This document shows positions 9,133-16,764 of a stretch of DNA of 64,000 bases, piece by piece. This stretch comes from Dendrosporobacter quercicolus (GTDB taxonomy: Bacteria; Bacillota; Negativicutes; DSM-1736; Dendrosporobacteraceae), in the NCBI RefSeq assembly GCF_900104455.1, contig NZ_FNHB01000001.1:248001-312000 (forward strand), written 5' to 3'. Each line of letters opens with the position of its first letter. Within the stretch, counting starts at the first letter, position 1. Below the pieces are notes generated by a model. That model saw only the letters and a program-made list of their open reading frames with translations. It had not been told where the DNA came from and did no database searches. Position numbers and translations under genes: made by a program.

Positions 9133-10431
9133 ATGAAGGATTCTGTTAACATCGGCCTGCTGGGTTTAGGCACTGTGGGAACAGGCGTAGTTAATGTATT
9201 AACCGCCAATGCTCATGAAATCTCGCAAAAAACCGGCGTGCCGGTAAACATAAAAAAGATATTGGTGCGTAATCTGAATAAAGTCAGGAATATAGCGGCA
9301 GGTGCAGTGCTAACAACCAATGCCGATGACATTCTTAATGATAACGACATTGATATTATCGTCGAAGTTATGGGTGGGGAGCAGCCAGCCAAGGATTATA
9401 TGCTGCGAGCTTTAAATGCGGGCAAGAATGTCGTCACTGCCAACAAAGACGTGGTAGCTAAATTTGGCCGTGAATTGTTTAGCGCCGCGGAGGCCAACCA
9501 TGTTGATTTTATGTTTGAAGCCAGCGTTGGCGGCGGTATTCCGATCATCAGGCCGCTTAAACAGTGCTTGGCTGCCAATAAACTTTCAGAAGTCATGGGG
9601 ATAGTAAATGGCACCACCAATTATATGTTAACTAAGATGACCAACGAAAAACTTGATTATGAAACTGTACTGGCTGAAGCGCAGGCCAAGGGCTATGCTG
9701 AAGCTGATCCCACAGCTGATGTAGGCGGATTTGATGCTGCCCGAAAAATAGCAATTTTAGCTTCCATTGCTTTTAATGCCAGGGTTTCGCTGGAGGATGT
9801 CGATGTAGAGGGTATTACTAATATTTCTCCTGTCGACATAGAATATGCACGGGAACTGGGCTATGTAATTAAGCTGCTGGCAATTGCCAAGGAAAGCGAA
9901 GCATGCGGTATTAATGCGCGGGTTCATCCGGCTTTTATTCCGCTTAATCATCCGCTGGCTGCAGTAGGCGATGTATTTAATGCCATCTTTGTCCGGGGCG
10001 ATGCGGTAGGAGAAACTATGTTTTACGGCCGGGGAGCCGGTGCGCTGCCAACGGCCAGCGCAGTTGCCGGCGACATTGTTGATGTAGCCCGCAACCTGCG
10101 GCATAATGTTAACGGCAGAATTCTTTGCACCTGCTTTGACCAGAAACCATTTTGCCCGGTCGAAAATACCAGTTCATCTTATTATGTCCGGCTGCTGGTT
10201 GAAGACCAGCCGGGCGTACTGGCAGCGATTGCCGGAGCCTTTGGCGCTCATAATGTAAGTCTTAACTCGGTAATTCAAAAACGCAAGGTGAATAATTGCG
10301 CTGAACTTGTCCTGATCACCTATCATGTTTCCGACGCTAATATTAGAAAGGCGCTGACAACGATTAAAGACATGTCTGTTTTAACAACAGTTCAGAATGT
10401 AATCCGGGTTGAAGCGCAGCAAATCGATTAA
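9133..10431 (+). CDS. hom: Homoserine dehydrogenase
   Basis: Reduces aspartate semialdehyde to homoserine, the branch toward threonine and methionine. It has an N-terminal NAD(P)-binding motif GLLGLGTVGTGVV, the conserved central region with EASVGGGIPIIRPL and GIVNGTTNYML, and a C-terminal ACT domain (YYVRLLVEDQPGVLAAIAG) for feedback control, probably by threonine. Length ~432 matches the ACT-containing form. Two adjacent ATGs occur; 9133 has the better spacing from GGAGG. It lies between pheB and thrB. Confidence 0.97.
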   Translation: MKDSVNIGLLGLGTVGTGVVNVLTANAHEISQKTGVPVNIKKILVRNLNKVRNIAAGAVLTTNADDILNDNDIDIIVEVMGGEQPAKDYMLRALNAGKNVVTANKDVVAKFGRELFSAAEANHVDFMFEASVGGGIPIIRPLKQCLAANKLSEVMGIVNGTTNYMLTKMTNEKLDYETVLAEAQAKGYAEADPTADVGGFDAARKIAILASIAFNARVSLEDVDVEGITNISPVDIEYARELGYVIKLLAIAKESEACGINARVHPAFIPLNHPLAAVGDVFNAIFVRGDAVGETMFYGRGAGALPTASAVAGDIVDVARNLRHNVNGRILCTCFDQKPFCPVENTSSSYYVRLLVEDQPGVLAAIAGAFGAHNVSLNSVIQKRKVNNCAELVLITYHVSDANIRKALTTIKDMSVLTTVQNVIRVEAQQID

Positions 10432-10451
10432 TTGGATCAGGAGAGAGCAAT

Positions 10452-11363
10452 ATGCCGAAGACGGTAAAGGTATGTGTACCGGGGACTACTGCGAACTGTG
10501 GCCCCGGTTTCGATGCAGTTGGCATTGCCTGCACGATTTATAATGAATTAGAATTGACACTTAATCGCTCTGACAAGCTCAATATTGAGATTTTAGGCGA
10601 AGGCCGGGGCATTATTCCAAGCGATGAACAAAATATTGTCTGGCAGGCTGTTCAGGCAGTTTTAGCGCGGACCGGGAAAAGCTATCGTGGCGCGCATATT
10701 AAAATGACGAACAATGTGCCTCTGGCCCGTGGTTTGGGCAGCAGCGCGGCGGCCATTGTAGCCGGCCTTGTAGCCGCTAATGCCGCAGTCGGCGGTCCGC
10801 TGAGCAAACAGCAGTTATTTGAACTGGCTACTGAGTTCGAAGGCCATCCGGATAATGTTGCACCTGCCATATTTGGCGGGATAACATTGAGCGCCGTCTA
10901 TCAGGAAAAAGCACACTGCCTGCGGTTTTTACCGCCCGGAGTACTGGAAATGGTGGTGGCAATTCCGGCGTTTAATTTATCAACCAAAGCAGCGCGGCAG
11001 GTATTGCCGGAAACCGTTGCCTATCAGGACGCTGTATTTAATATCAGCCGGACGGCTTTATTAATCGGGGCTCTCAGCCAGGGGGCGTTTGGTCATTTGC
11101 AATGCGCGCTTGAAGATCGGCTCCATCAGCCATATCGTGAAGCGCTGATTCCGGGAATGCGGGATGTCTTTCAGGCGGCTAACAAGCAAGGCGCTTATGG
11201 TTCGGCGATCAGTGGCGCCGGTCCATGCCTGATTGCTTTTACGCAACAAAATGCCGCGCCGATTGGGGAAGCTATGGTGGCTGCATTTAAAGCAAATAAT
11301 ATTGATGCGACCTATGTAATACTGCATATTGATCAGGCTGGCGCAAGGCTGATCGACGCTTAA
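10452..11363 (+). CDS. thrB: Homoserine kinase (GHMP family)
   Basis: Phosphorylates homoserine to O-phosphohomoserine for threonine synthase. GHMP kinase signatures are visible: the ATP loop PLARGLGSSAAAIVAG near residue 89, FEGHPDNVAPA, and C-terminal GAYGSAISGAGPCLIAF. The 303 residues are typical. ATG 10452 follows GGAGAGAG. It is the last gene of the pheB-hom-thrB operon; thrC is not nearby. Confidence 0.97.
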   Translation: MPKTVKVCVPGTTANCGPGFDAVGIACTIYNELELTLNRSDKLNIEILGEGRGIIPSDEQNIVWQAVQAVLARTGKSYRGAHIKMTNNVPLARGLGSSAAAIVAGLVAANAAVGGPLSKQQLFELATEFEGHPDNVAPAIFGGITLSAVYQEKAHCLRFLPPGVLEMVVAIPAFNLSTKAARQVLPETVAYQDAVFNISRTALLIGALSQGAFGHLQCALEDRLHQPYREALIPGMRDVFQAANKQGAYGSAISGAGPCLIAFTQQNAAPIGEAMVAAFKANNIDATYVILHIDQAGARLIDA

Positions 11364-11403
11364 AGGCCCAAGTTACCGGGATTATCGCACTAGCGGGATT
11401 AAG

Positions 11404-11446
11404 AAGCTAACAGCCGGAGGATTGAAAAGGAGGTTAGCTTTTTTCT
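11404..11446 (+). terminator. Probable terminator after thrB
   Basis: AAGCTAAC (11404-11411) pairs with GTTAGCTT (11433-11440), followed by more T. The loop is long (21 bases), so efficiency is uncertain. Confidence 0.6.
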
Positions 11447-11737
11447 TCGTCTGCAATCTAGCTGCTTTGGTATTTTTTACATAATGAACTTTGACTCATT
11501 TTACGTTAGGACTGCAGAAATCGCTGTATGGGCCGCCGGGGAATTTCCGGCGGCTGATATTTTGTTTCGGGCGAACTTGTGTGGGCCGCTCGAATATATT
11601 ATTGATTTGGCCCGGTGTAGCCTGATACCATCGGCGCTCATAAGATGGATTATAGACGCTGAATTGACAGCAAAAGCGGCTTGGCGCCGGTACAGAGCAC
11701 CGGCGTGCGAGAGGTCTTATGATTGGAGTGATGATGA
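11447..11737. other. Intergenic region with two GC-rich hairpins
   Basis: Together with the preceding terminator this is about 370 bases without a credible gene. A perfect hairpin GCCGCCGG / CCGGCGGC (11532-11539 and 11547-11554) is followed by a T-rich run (TGATATTTTGTTT), so it could terminate. A second hairpin CGCCGGT / ACCGGCG lies at 11685-11705. An open frame starting at 11484 runs into the M15 gene in another phase, has no ribosome site and resembles no family. Confidence 0.5.
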
Positions 11738-12088
11738 ATGGCTAAGTATTTTACGTCGGAGGAATTTGCCTGCAAGCATTGCGGGATAGAGCCGGGGATC
11801 GATGTTCGCCTTCAACATATTCTTGATGCAATGCGGGAGGCTGTCGGCGGTCCGCTGTATTTATCCAGCGTGTACCGCTGTCCTGAGCATAACGCTGCAG
11901 TCGGCGGCGTGCCGAACAGTTACCACGTCCAGGGGATGGCCGCTGATATTTTAGTGCCTGACGGCCTTACGGTTAATGCATTAGCTGAAATTGCCGAGCA
12001 ATGCGGTGCAGATGGGATCGGGCGGTATTATTCACAGGGTTTCGTCCATGTGGATACCCGCGGCTACACTGCCCGGTGGGAGGAATGA
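11738..12088 (+). CDS. M15-family D-Ala-D-Ala carboxypeptidase-like protein
   Basis: A 116-residue single-domain protein of the peptidase M15A type, enzymes that cleave peptidoglycan peptides and are frequent as phage endolysins. The zinc site is readable: SYHVQGMAADI supplies His and Asp, and FVHVDTRG supplies the second His. The N-terminal FTSEEFACKHCG is also a family feature. No signal peptide is present, as in phage lysins, but no holin or phage gene is adjacent. ATG 11738 follows GGAGTG. It is probably a solitary prophage remnant or a domesticated copy. Confidence 0.85.
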   Translation: MAKYFTSEEFACKHCGIEPGIDVRLQHILDAMREAVGGPLYLSSVYRCPEHNAAVGGVPNSYHVQGMAADILVPDGLTVNALAEIAEQCGADGIGRYYSQGFVHVDTRGYTARWEE

Positions 12089-12227
12089 CGCGGCGATTGG
12101 ACGGCTAATTCGGTTAAACCTGGGCAGGTCATTAAACTTCGGAGATTTACCAGTCGACTTATTTCGGGTACAAAATAGATCTCTGGCAATTGAAATCGCT
12201 TCGACGATTTTATGCTAGGGATCTTGA

Positions 12228-12366
12228 TTTGACTGGCATGTATATTCGGGTAGACGTAGTATAGATGTGCGCCGGGCTGAATTATTAACGCACGCGGCTG
12301 TGGATAAGCTATATTTGCCGGTACCTGGCAGGCGAATTTGTTTGATGAGGAAGGGTTTATAAGGGG
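12228..12366 (+). repeat. Imperfect repeat, copy 1 (decayed coding fragment)
   Basis: This stretch aligns with 13694-13843: both share ATTCGG-TAGAC, GTGCGCC-GGCTG, CGGCTGTGG-ATAAG, TTGCCGG-TAC-TGGCA, TTTGTTTGA-GAGGAAGG and TTTATA. Copy 1 has small insertions and deletions that break the reading frame seen in copy 2. It lies just upstream of the first TctC gene. No transposase or target duplication is visible. Confidence 0.6.
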
Positions 12367-12402
12367 GAAGTTTACGGCTGGCTGGGATTTTATAGTTGTC
12401 TG

Positions 12403-12455
12403 TTGACAGAATGTGACATTATTTATTATCTAATCGGGTATACAATCGAATTAAA
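12403..12455 (+). promoter_or_regulatory. Promoter and conserved upstream element of tctC copy 1
   Basis: TTGACA (12403-12408), 18 bases, TATCTA (12427-12432), then AATCGGGTATA-AATCG followed by AATTAAAACGAA. The same block precedes the second TctC gene at 15233-15286 with few changes, so both promoters and this downstream A+T-rich element were duplicated with the genes. Box assignment is inference. Confidence 0.5.
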
Positions 12456-12476
12456 ACGAATTGAGAGGGAAACGCT

Positions 12477-13490
12477 GTGAAACTGACAAAATCAATTATA
12501 CTAGCCTTAATGCTATTATATTTGATGGGGCTTGCCGGTTGCGGAACGAAAGAAACGCCGGCAACTGTTGCCGAAAAGTATCCGGACAGGCCGATTACAT
12601 TGATTGTGCCGTTTGCGGCTGGCGGCACTACCGATATGGTGGCTAGAGCAATGGAAAGAGTAGCCTATAAGCATCTTGGGCAAAATTTAATGATCAAAAA
12701 TGTAACTGGCGCTGGCGGCAGCTTGGGCTGGAATGAATTAGTGGAATCAAACGATGACGGCTATACCCTGGGGATTGTTGTTACTAGTGTCTTACTACAA
12801 TCATTATACGAACAAAGCCGCTATCATTATACATCAGCCTTAGATCCCTTAGTACAAATTATGGATGTCCCGCCGGTTGTTGTTGTTCGAGCAGATAAAT
12901 CCTGGAAGGATATGACCGAGTTAATTAAGCACGCCAAGGAACACCCAAGCGATATAAAACTGGGTCATCAAGGATTGGGAACGGGAAACCATGTTGCCGG
13001 AGAGAGAATTAATAGGAAAGTCGGCATAAATGTACCGCAGGTTCCCTTTAAAGGTGATTCGGAGGTTGTAGCCGCATTATTAGGCGATCATGTACAGTAT
13101 ATCATTGTTCCGCCGCCTGTAATAAAAGAATATGTAAAGAGCGGCATGGTTAAAGTGTTAGGAACTACTGCTATGAAGCGCATGACTGATCCGGTATTCA
13201 GCAATGCGCCTACGTTACAGGAGCAAGGAATAGATGTTGTTTTCAGCTCATGGTACGGTATTGCTGTTCACAAAGGCCTGCCGCCGGAAATAAAAGCTAA
13301 GCTGTTAGCTGGACTTGAAAAAACAGTGAATGATCCTGAGTACATAGAAAACATGAAAAAGCTAGGCATGGAAGTAGATTATTTAGGACATGAAGAATTT
13401 TTTAAAAAGTGGCTTGTTGATGCTAGGCAGCTTAAGGAAGTAGTCAAAGAATCCGGCATTACTGAAAAAATAGCGGCGCAGAAAAAGTAA
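12477..13490 (+). CDS. TctC/Bug-family solute-binding lipoprotein, copy 1
   Basis: Extracytoplasmic binding protein of the tripartite tricarboxylate transporter type, which captures carboxylates. A lipoprotein signal peptide ends in LMGLAGC, so Cys is the expected lipidation site; mature motifs ITLIVPFAAGGTTDM (ligand loop 1), GAGGSLGWNEL and VPFKGDSEVVAALLGDHV are standard for the family. Length 337. GTG 12477 follows GAGAGGG. No TctA or TctB membrane genes are in the window, so it either serves a distant transporter or acts otherwise. A paralogue lies at 15308-16324; the C-terminal coding sequences share a 43-base identical run. Confidence 0.9.
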   Translation: MKLTKSIILALMLLYLMGLAGCGTKETPATVAEKYPDRPITLIVPFAAGGTTDMVARAMERVAYKHLGQNLMIKNVTGAGGSLGWNELVESNDDGYTLGIVVTSVLLQSLYEQSRYHYTSALDPLVQIMDVPPVVVVRADKSWKDMTELIKHAKEHPSDIKLGHQGLGTGNHVAGERINRKVGINVPQVPFKGDSEVVAALLGDHVQYIIVPPPVIKEYVKSGMVKVLGTTAMKRMTDPVFSNAPTLQEQGIDVVFSSWYGIAVHKGLPPEIKAKLLAGLEKTVNDPEYIENMKKLGMEVDYLGHEEFFKKWLVDARQLKEVVKESGITEKIAAQKK

Positions 13491-13693
13491 GGCGGATTTA
13501 TCATTCCCGGTTTAGCTTATTGCTGGCCGATTTTCTCCTTTCCATAAGACCGTAAAAAAGTACCAGTCCCGAACCACGGACTGATTATATATTTTATTCG
13601 ATGATTTCTATGATGATTTCTATATAGTGTGATAAGAACTACATGTAAGAGATAACATTCTCCAGACGGGACACTCAAACCGCTCAATATCCG
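13491..13693. other. Intergenic region after tctC copy 1
   Basis: No gene. A weak hairpin CAGTCC / GGACTG (13564-13583) is followed by an A+T-rich but not T-only run, and might terminate the upstream gene. The sequence then passes into repeat copy 2. Confidence 0.35.
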
Positions 13694-13891
13694 TTAGACT
13701 GACGGAAAGGCATATTCGGTAGACCTATTTTCGTGCGCCAGGCTGCCTTACTCAAAGCAGGCGGCTGTGGCATAAGATATACTTGCCGGATACATGGCAA
13801 GCAGGTGTATTTGTTTGACGAGGAAGGGAAATGGTTTATAGAGTGTGACGGAGGAATTCGGCGAAACATATTGAAATCTTTTAGTATGTAA
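13694..13891 (+). repeat. Imperfect repeat, copy 2 (open 62-codon coding fragment)
   Basis: From 13703 to the TAA at 13889-13891 one frame is open for 62 codons without a suitable start; it contains QVYLFDEEGKWFIECDGG. The part coding DEEGKWFIE (13817-13843) recurs at 15157-15183 with changes only at third codon positions, which is evidence that this was once translated. It aligns with copy 1 over about 140 bases. I do not recognise the protein; it is best treated as a gene fragment. Confidence 0.6.
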
Positions 13892-13911
13892 ATAACGAGC
13901 GAGGTTTACCT

Positions 13912-14262
13912 ATGAAAAGAGTCAGTTTAATATTTATTGCTATTTTATTTCTTATCAGTAGTATGGCATCTGTTTTTGCTAAAGATATTACTCGTCCTCC
14001 CGTTGTCTTAAAAAAAGTAGAGACTGTATATCCTATAGAAGCTCAAAAGCAAGGGATAGAGGGAAGAGTAGTTTTAAAAGTCTTTGTATCCGAAAAAGGA
14101 GAAGTCCGAAATATTGAAATTGTTGAAAGCTCTGGTCATGATAGTCTTGACCAAGCTGCCATTGACTCTGTTAAGCGATGGAGATTTATTCCTGCGGACG
14201 TTAACGGAAAGAAGTGTGCATCTGATACGGAGATAACTGTTGTATTTATGCTGAAGTCATAA
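13912..14262 (+). CDS. Secreted protein consisting of a TonB C-terminal domain
   Basis: A 116-residue protein: signal peptide of about 23 residues (hydrophobic LIFIAILFLISSMASVFA ending in a VFA cleavage site), then one TonB C-terminal domain with the hallmark spacing YPIEAQKQGIEGRVVLKVFV, GEVRNIEIVESSGHDSLD and AIDSVKRWRFIPA. TonB links inner-membrane energy to outer-membrane receptors; this copy lacks the proline-rich spacer and, if cleaved, the membrane anchor. Its presence fits a diderm cell. ExbB and ExbD are not nearby. ATG 13912 follows GCGAGG. It has its own terminator. Confidence 0.88.
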   Translation: MKRVSLIFIAILFLISSMASVFAKDITRPPVVLKKVETVYPIEAQKQGIEGRVVLKVFVSEKGEVRNIEIVESSGHDSLDQAAIDSVKRWRFIPADVNGKKCASDTEITVVFMLKS

Positions 14263-14266
14263 CATA

Positions 14267-14305
14267 AAACTCCCTATCCGGAATGCGGATGCAGGGAGTT
14301 TTTTT
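14267..14305 (+). terminator. Rho-independent terminator after the TonB-domain gene
   Basis: ACTCCCT / AGGGAGT with an extended inner stem ATCCG / CGGAT is followed by seven T residues. Confidence 0.9.
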
Positions 14306-14341
14306 ACATTATAATAAATTTCGTTGCCTAATCCAGCCTAG

Positions 14342-14521
14342 TCAGCCGAAAAACTGGAAGATTCTAATGGGTTTGACATTGAATCCATTGGCAAATCAAA
14401 TATCCAAGTTGAAATTGAAGAAAAGCGGAAATGACATTACTTTTTATGTTTTTCTACTAAACCATCAGTAGGTGATGTTGTTACAATCAAAATCAATAAT
14501 CGGGTTTTTAAGTACAGCTGA
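14342..14521 (+). pseudogene. Decayed coding fragment of unknown family
   Basis: One frame reads as plausible protein (EDSNGFDIESIGKSNIQVEI, then after an in-frame TGA at 14432-14434 PSVGDVVTIKINNRVFKYS) and is also cut by TAG at 14339-14341. There is no start codon or ribosome site. The regular beta-type pattern suggests a gene remnant, but chance cannot be excluded. Confidence 0.3.
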
Positions 14522-14536
14522 TTAAAAAGCCATTGG

Positions 14537-15049
14537 TTACTGTTTTTTTTCTTTTTCGTCCAAATGCTTATTGGCCGATGGCTGTAATGCAGGTGTGCAT
14601 TTTATTGCCATATCGCTTTCCTGCCAACATTGATAAGCATACAGGAAAAAAGCAATTATGGTAGATAAAAGCAGCATTTGCAGGTCGGATATATGAATAT
14701 CGACAATGCCTCGCCGGGAGAACCAACTTAGGATAAAAAAAGACAGTACTAAATCTATAAGTACATTAGCGGCGAGGTATTTTAGAAAGTTGCCATAAGT
14801 GAACTTGAAAATCCAAATAATACCTACTAAATAAGCACTATATGAGATCGGTGGCATATTGATTAACGGAAATATATTTTCATGAGGTACCCACCAACCC
14901 AAAGATATACCGATTTCCATAAAAAATGTAGTAATAAGGCTGCCGAATAATGCAACCGGCATGTAGCGTTTTAAATCTTCTTTCTTAAGAAAAAAGATAG
15001 ATAACCAAGGTAGGATAACACTTGCCCACAATATTGTTTGATTGCTCAA
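14537..15049 (-). CDS. Small multi-pass membrane protein, CBO0543-like
   Basis: About 170 residues with five or so hydrophobic segments (ILWASVILPWLSIFFL, MPVALFGSLITTFFMEIGIS, YSAYLVGIIWIFKF, LSFFILSWF, MLLLSTIIAFFLYAY) and a polar C-terminal tail. Length and pattern resemble the uncharacterised CBO0543 membrane family of Firmicutes and the gene at 17485-18087; this assignment is tentative. No ATG exists near the start; a TTG at 15049 is about nine bases from GGAG and is preferred over the TTG at 15064 inside that site. It is convergent with the TonB-domain gene. Confidence 0.6.
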   Translation of the reverse strand: MSNQTILWASVILPWLSIFFLKKEDLKRYMPVALFGSLITTFFMEIGISLGWWVPHENIFPLINMPPISYSAYLVGIIWIFKFTYGNFLKYLAANVLIDLVLSFFILSWFSRRGIVDIHISDLQMLLLSTIIAFFLYAYQCWQESDMAIKCTPALQPSANKHLDEKEKKQ

Positions 15050-15156
15050 TTGTATCAACTCCAAAACTAAGTTTTAACATAAGTATTTCTTTATTTTTAG
15101 CAATTATGTGAAATCGGAGATGAGATTTTGTGCCATAAAAATATTGTAGCGTGGGT

Positions 15157-15186
15157 GATGAGGAAGGTAAGTGGTTTATAGAGTAA
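15157..15186 (+). repeat. Repeat copy 3: isolated DEEGKWFIE coding tail
   Basis: Thirty bases code for DEEGKWFIE plus TAA, matching 13817-13843 except at three third codon positions. The upstream frame is closed by a stop, so only the tail survives. It lies ahead of the second TctC promoter, mirroring the position of copy 1. Confidence 0.5.
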
Positions 15187-15232
15187 ATTGTCCCGGTTGG
15201 CATTTTTGGGCTGACCGGCTTTATTTTTTCTC

Positions 15233-15286
15233 CTGACAAAATATGACAATCTTTTTTATGTAATCGGGTATAAAATCGAATTAAAA
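15233..15286 (+). promoter_or_regulatory. Promoter and conserved upstream element of tctC copy 2
   Basis: CTGACA (15233-15238), 18 bases, TATGTA (15257-15262), then TAATCGGGTATA and AATCGAATTAAAACGAA. It is the counterpart of 12403-12455. Conservation across the duplicate supports a functional control region, though no known regulator can be named. Confidence 0.5.
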
Positions 15287-15307
15287 CGAAATAAGGGAGG
15301 AAATGCT

Positions 15308-16324
15308 GTGAAAAATAGAAAATCAATTGCGTTGTCCTTACTGCTGTTATGTTCGATGGGGCTGGCTGCTGGCTGCGGAACGAAAGAGACGCCGGCAACT
15401 GCTGCCGAGAAGTATCCTGATAAGGCGATTACGTTGATTGTTCCATTTGCGGCTGGCGGAAGTGCAGATATGATGGCCAGGGCAATGGGAAAATCGGCTT
15501 ACAAACATCTTGGTCAGAATGTCGTCATAAAAAATGTGCCTGGCGCGGGCGGGATTTTAGGCTGGAATGAGTTGGTTGAATCGGGGGAGGACGGCTATAC
15601 GTTGGGAACCGTGGATACAAGTGCGTTGTTGCAGCCACTCTATGGGACAACCCCGTATCACTATTCATCAGCTTTAGATCCATTAGTGCAGATTATGGAA
15701 CTGCCGGCTATTGCGGCTGTTCGCTCCGATTGCCCCTGGAACAGTCTGGCCGAGTTAGTGGATTATGCTAAACAGCATCCCCACGCTGTTAAATTTGGAC
15801 ATAGCGGGTTAGGGAGCGGAAATCATCTTGCAGGCGAAATGATTGTGCTAAATGCCGGAGTTGCCTTGGATCAAGTACCTTTTAAAGGTGCCGCGGAATC
15901 ATTGGCTGCTCTATTGGGAGGACATGTTCAGTTAATGTTTTCTGCTGCTCCCGGAATACAAGAACATGTGAAAAGCGGTGCAGTAAAAGTCATTGGTGTT
16001 GGATCCACAAAACGAATGAGCGATCCTCTTTACAGCAACGTTCCTACTTTTCAGGAACAGGGAATCGATGTGGTATTCAGCTTCTTCTTTGGCATTGCTG
16101 CCCACAAAGGCATGCCAAAAGAAGTAAAAACCAAATTATTAGAGGGTCTTGAAAAAACAGTGAATGATCCTGAGTACATAGAAAACATGAGAAAGCTAGG
16201 CATGGAAGTTAATTACTTAGGGCATGAAGAATTTTTTCAAAAATGGCTTAAAGAAACAAGAAGACTTACGCAAGTAGTAAAAGAATCCGGTATTGCTGAA
16301 AAAATAGCAGAGCAGAGAAAGTGA
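15308..16324 (+). CDS. TctC/Bug-family solute-binding lipoprotein, copy 2
   Basis: A 338-residue paralogue of the protein at 12477-13490, with the same lipobox region (MGLAAGC), ligand-loop motif ITLIVPFAAGGSADMMA, GAGGILGWNEL and VPFKGAAESLAALLGGHV. The mature domains differ at many positions, including the binding face (FFFGIAAHKG versus SWYGIAVHKG), so the two may bind different carboxylates. GTG 15308 follows AAGGGAGG. The upstream region is also duplicated. No tctA or tctB accompanies it. Confidence 0.9.
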   Translation: MKNRKSIALSLLLLCSMGLAAGCGTKETPATAAEKYPDKAITLIVPFAAGGSADMMARAMGKSAYKHLGQNVVIKNVPGAGGILGWNELVESGEDGYTLGTVDTSALLQPLYGTTPYHYSSALDPLVQIMELPAIAAVRSDCPWNSLAELVDYAKQHPHAVKFGHSGLGSGNHLAGEMIVLNAGVALDQVPFKGAAESLAALLGGHVQLMFSAAPGIQEHVKSGAVKVIGVGSTKRMSDPLYSNVPTFQEQGIDVVFSFFFGIAAHKGMPKEVKTKLLEGLEKTVNDPEYIENMRKLGMEVNYLGHEEFFQKWLKETRRLTQVVKESGIAEKIAEQRK

Positions 16325-16330
16325 TATATT

Positions 16331-16379
16331 CAATAAAAAGTCCGGTCGCGACATCACTCACTGGCCGGTTTTTTTATTG
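16331..16379 (+). terminator. Rho-independent terminator after tctC copy 2
   Basis: CAATAAAAA-GT-CCGG pairs with CCGG-TTTTTTTATTG across a 19-base loop; the right arm supplies the T-run. Confidence 0.75.
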
Positions 16380-16460
16380 AGGAGTACGAAGCAGCTATAT
16401 AGACGCTCTTGGTACTAAATAATCTTAAAATCGGATTGCAGTACGGTTGCAGTACAGAAG

Positions 16461-16488
16461 CAAAAAGACCATCCTAAAAGGATGGTCT
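16461..16488 (-). terminator. Rho-independent terminator of the tRNA-Pro(GGG) gene
   Basis: AGACCATCCT / AGGATGGTCT with a three-base loop; on the minus strand it is followed by five T residues. It lies just downstream of the tRNA in its direction of transcription. Confidence 0.85.
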
Positions 16489-16503
16489 GACTCTTGTATA
16501 ATC

Positions 16504-16580
16504 TGGTCGGAGCGACACGACTTGAACGTGCGGCCTCTACCACCCCAAGGTAGCGCTCTACCAAGCTGAGCTACGCCCCG
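16504..16580 (-). tRNA. tRNA-Pro (anticodon GGG)
   Basis: Read on the minus strand, a full cloverleaf forms: acceptor CGGGGCG / CGCTCCG, D-arm GCTC / GAGC, anticodon stem CTACC / GGTAG around loop TTGGGGT (anticodon GGG), and T-arm GCACG / CGTGT with TTCAAGT. The discriminator A and 3' CCA are encoded. A second Pro isoacceptor (CGG) is at 29945-30021. Confidence 0.95.
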
Positions 16581-16764
16581 ACTAGCGACGATTAATATCT
16601 TATCGTCTTTTGGCTGATTTGTCAAGGAAAAGAAATATTTAGTTCAGCTTATATTCCCGACTCTGTTTGGCAATTCTGTTACATTGGCCGATGCTTTTTT
16701 CTGGCTCCGAACTGACATATGATTTAATTCTTATTATGTTGGCGATAGGTTGGACTGTACAAGG

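Noticed and set aside
11484-11789. A 101-codon open frame ahead of the M15 gene
   Set aside because: No ribosome site, runs into the M15 gene in another phase, and overlaps two hairpins.
13684-13869. A minus-strand 61-codon open frame
   Set aside because: It is antisense to repeat copy 2, whose plus-strand frame shows third-position changes between copies.
12200-16400. Insertion sequence explaining the repeats
   Set aside because: No transposase frame, terminal inverted repeats or target duplications are visible.
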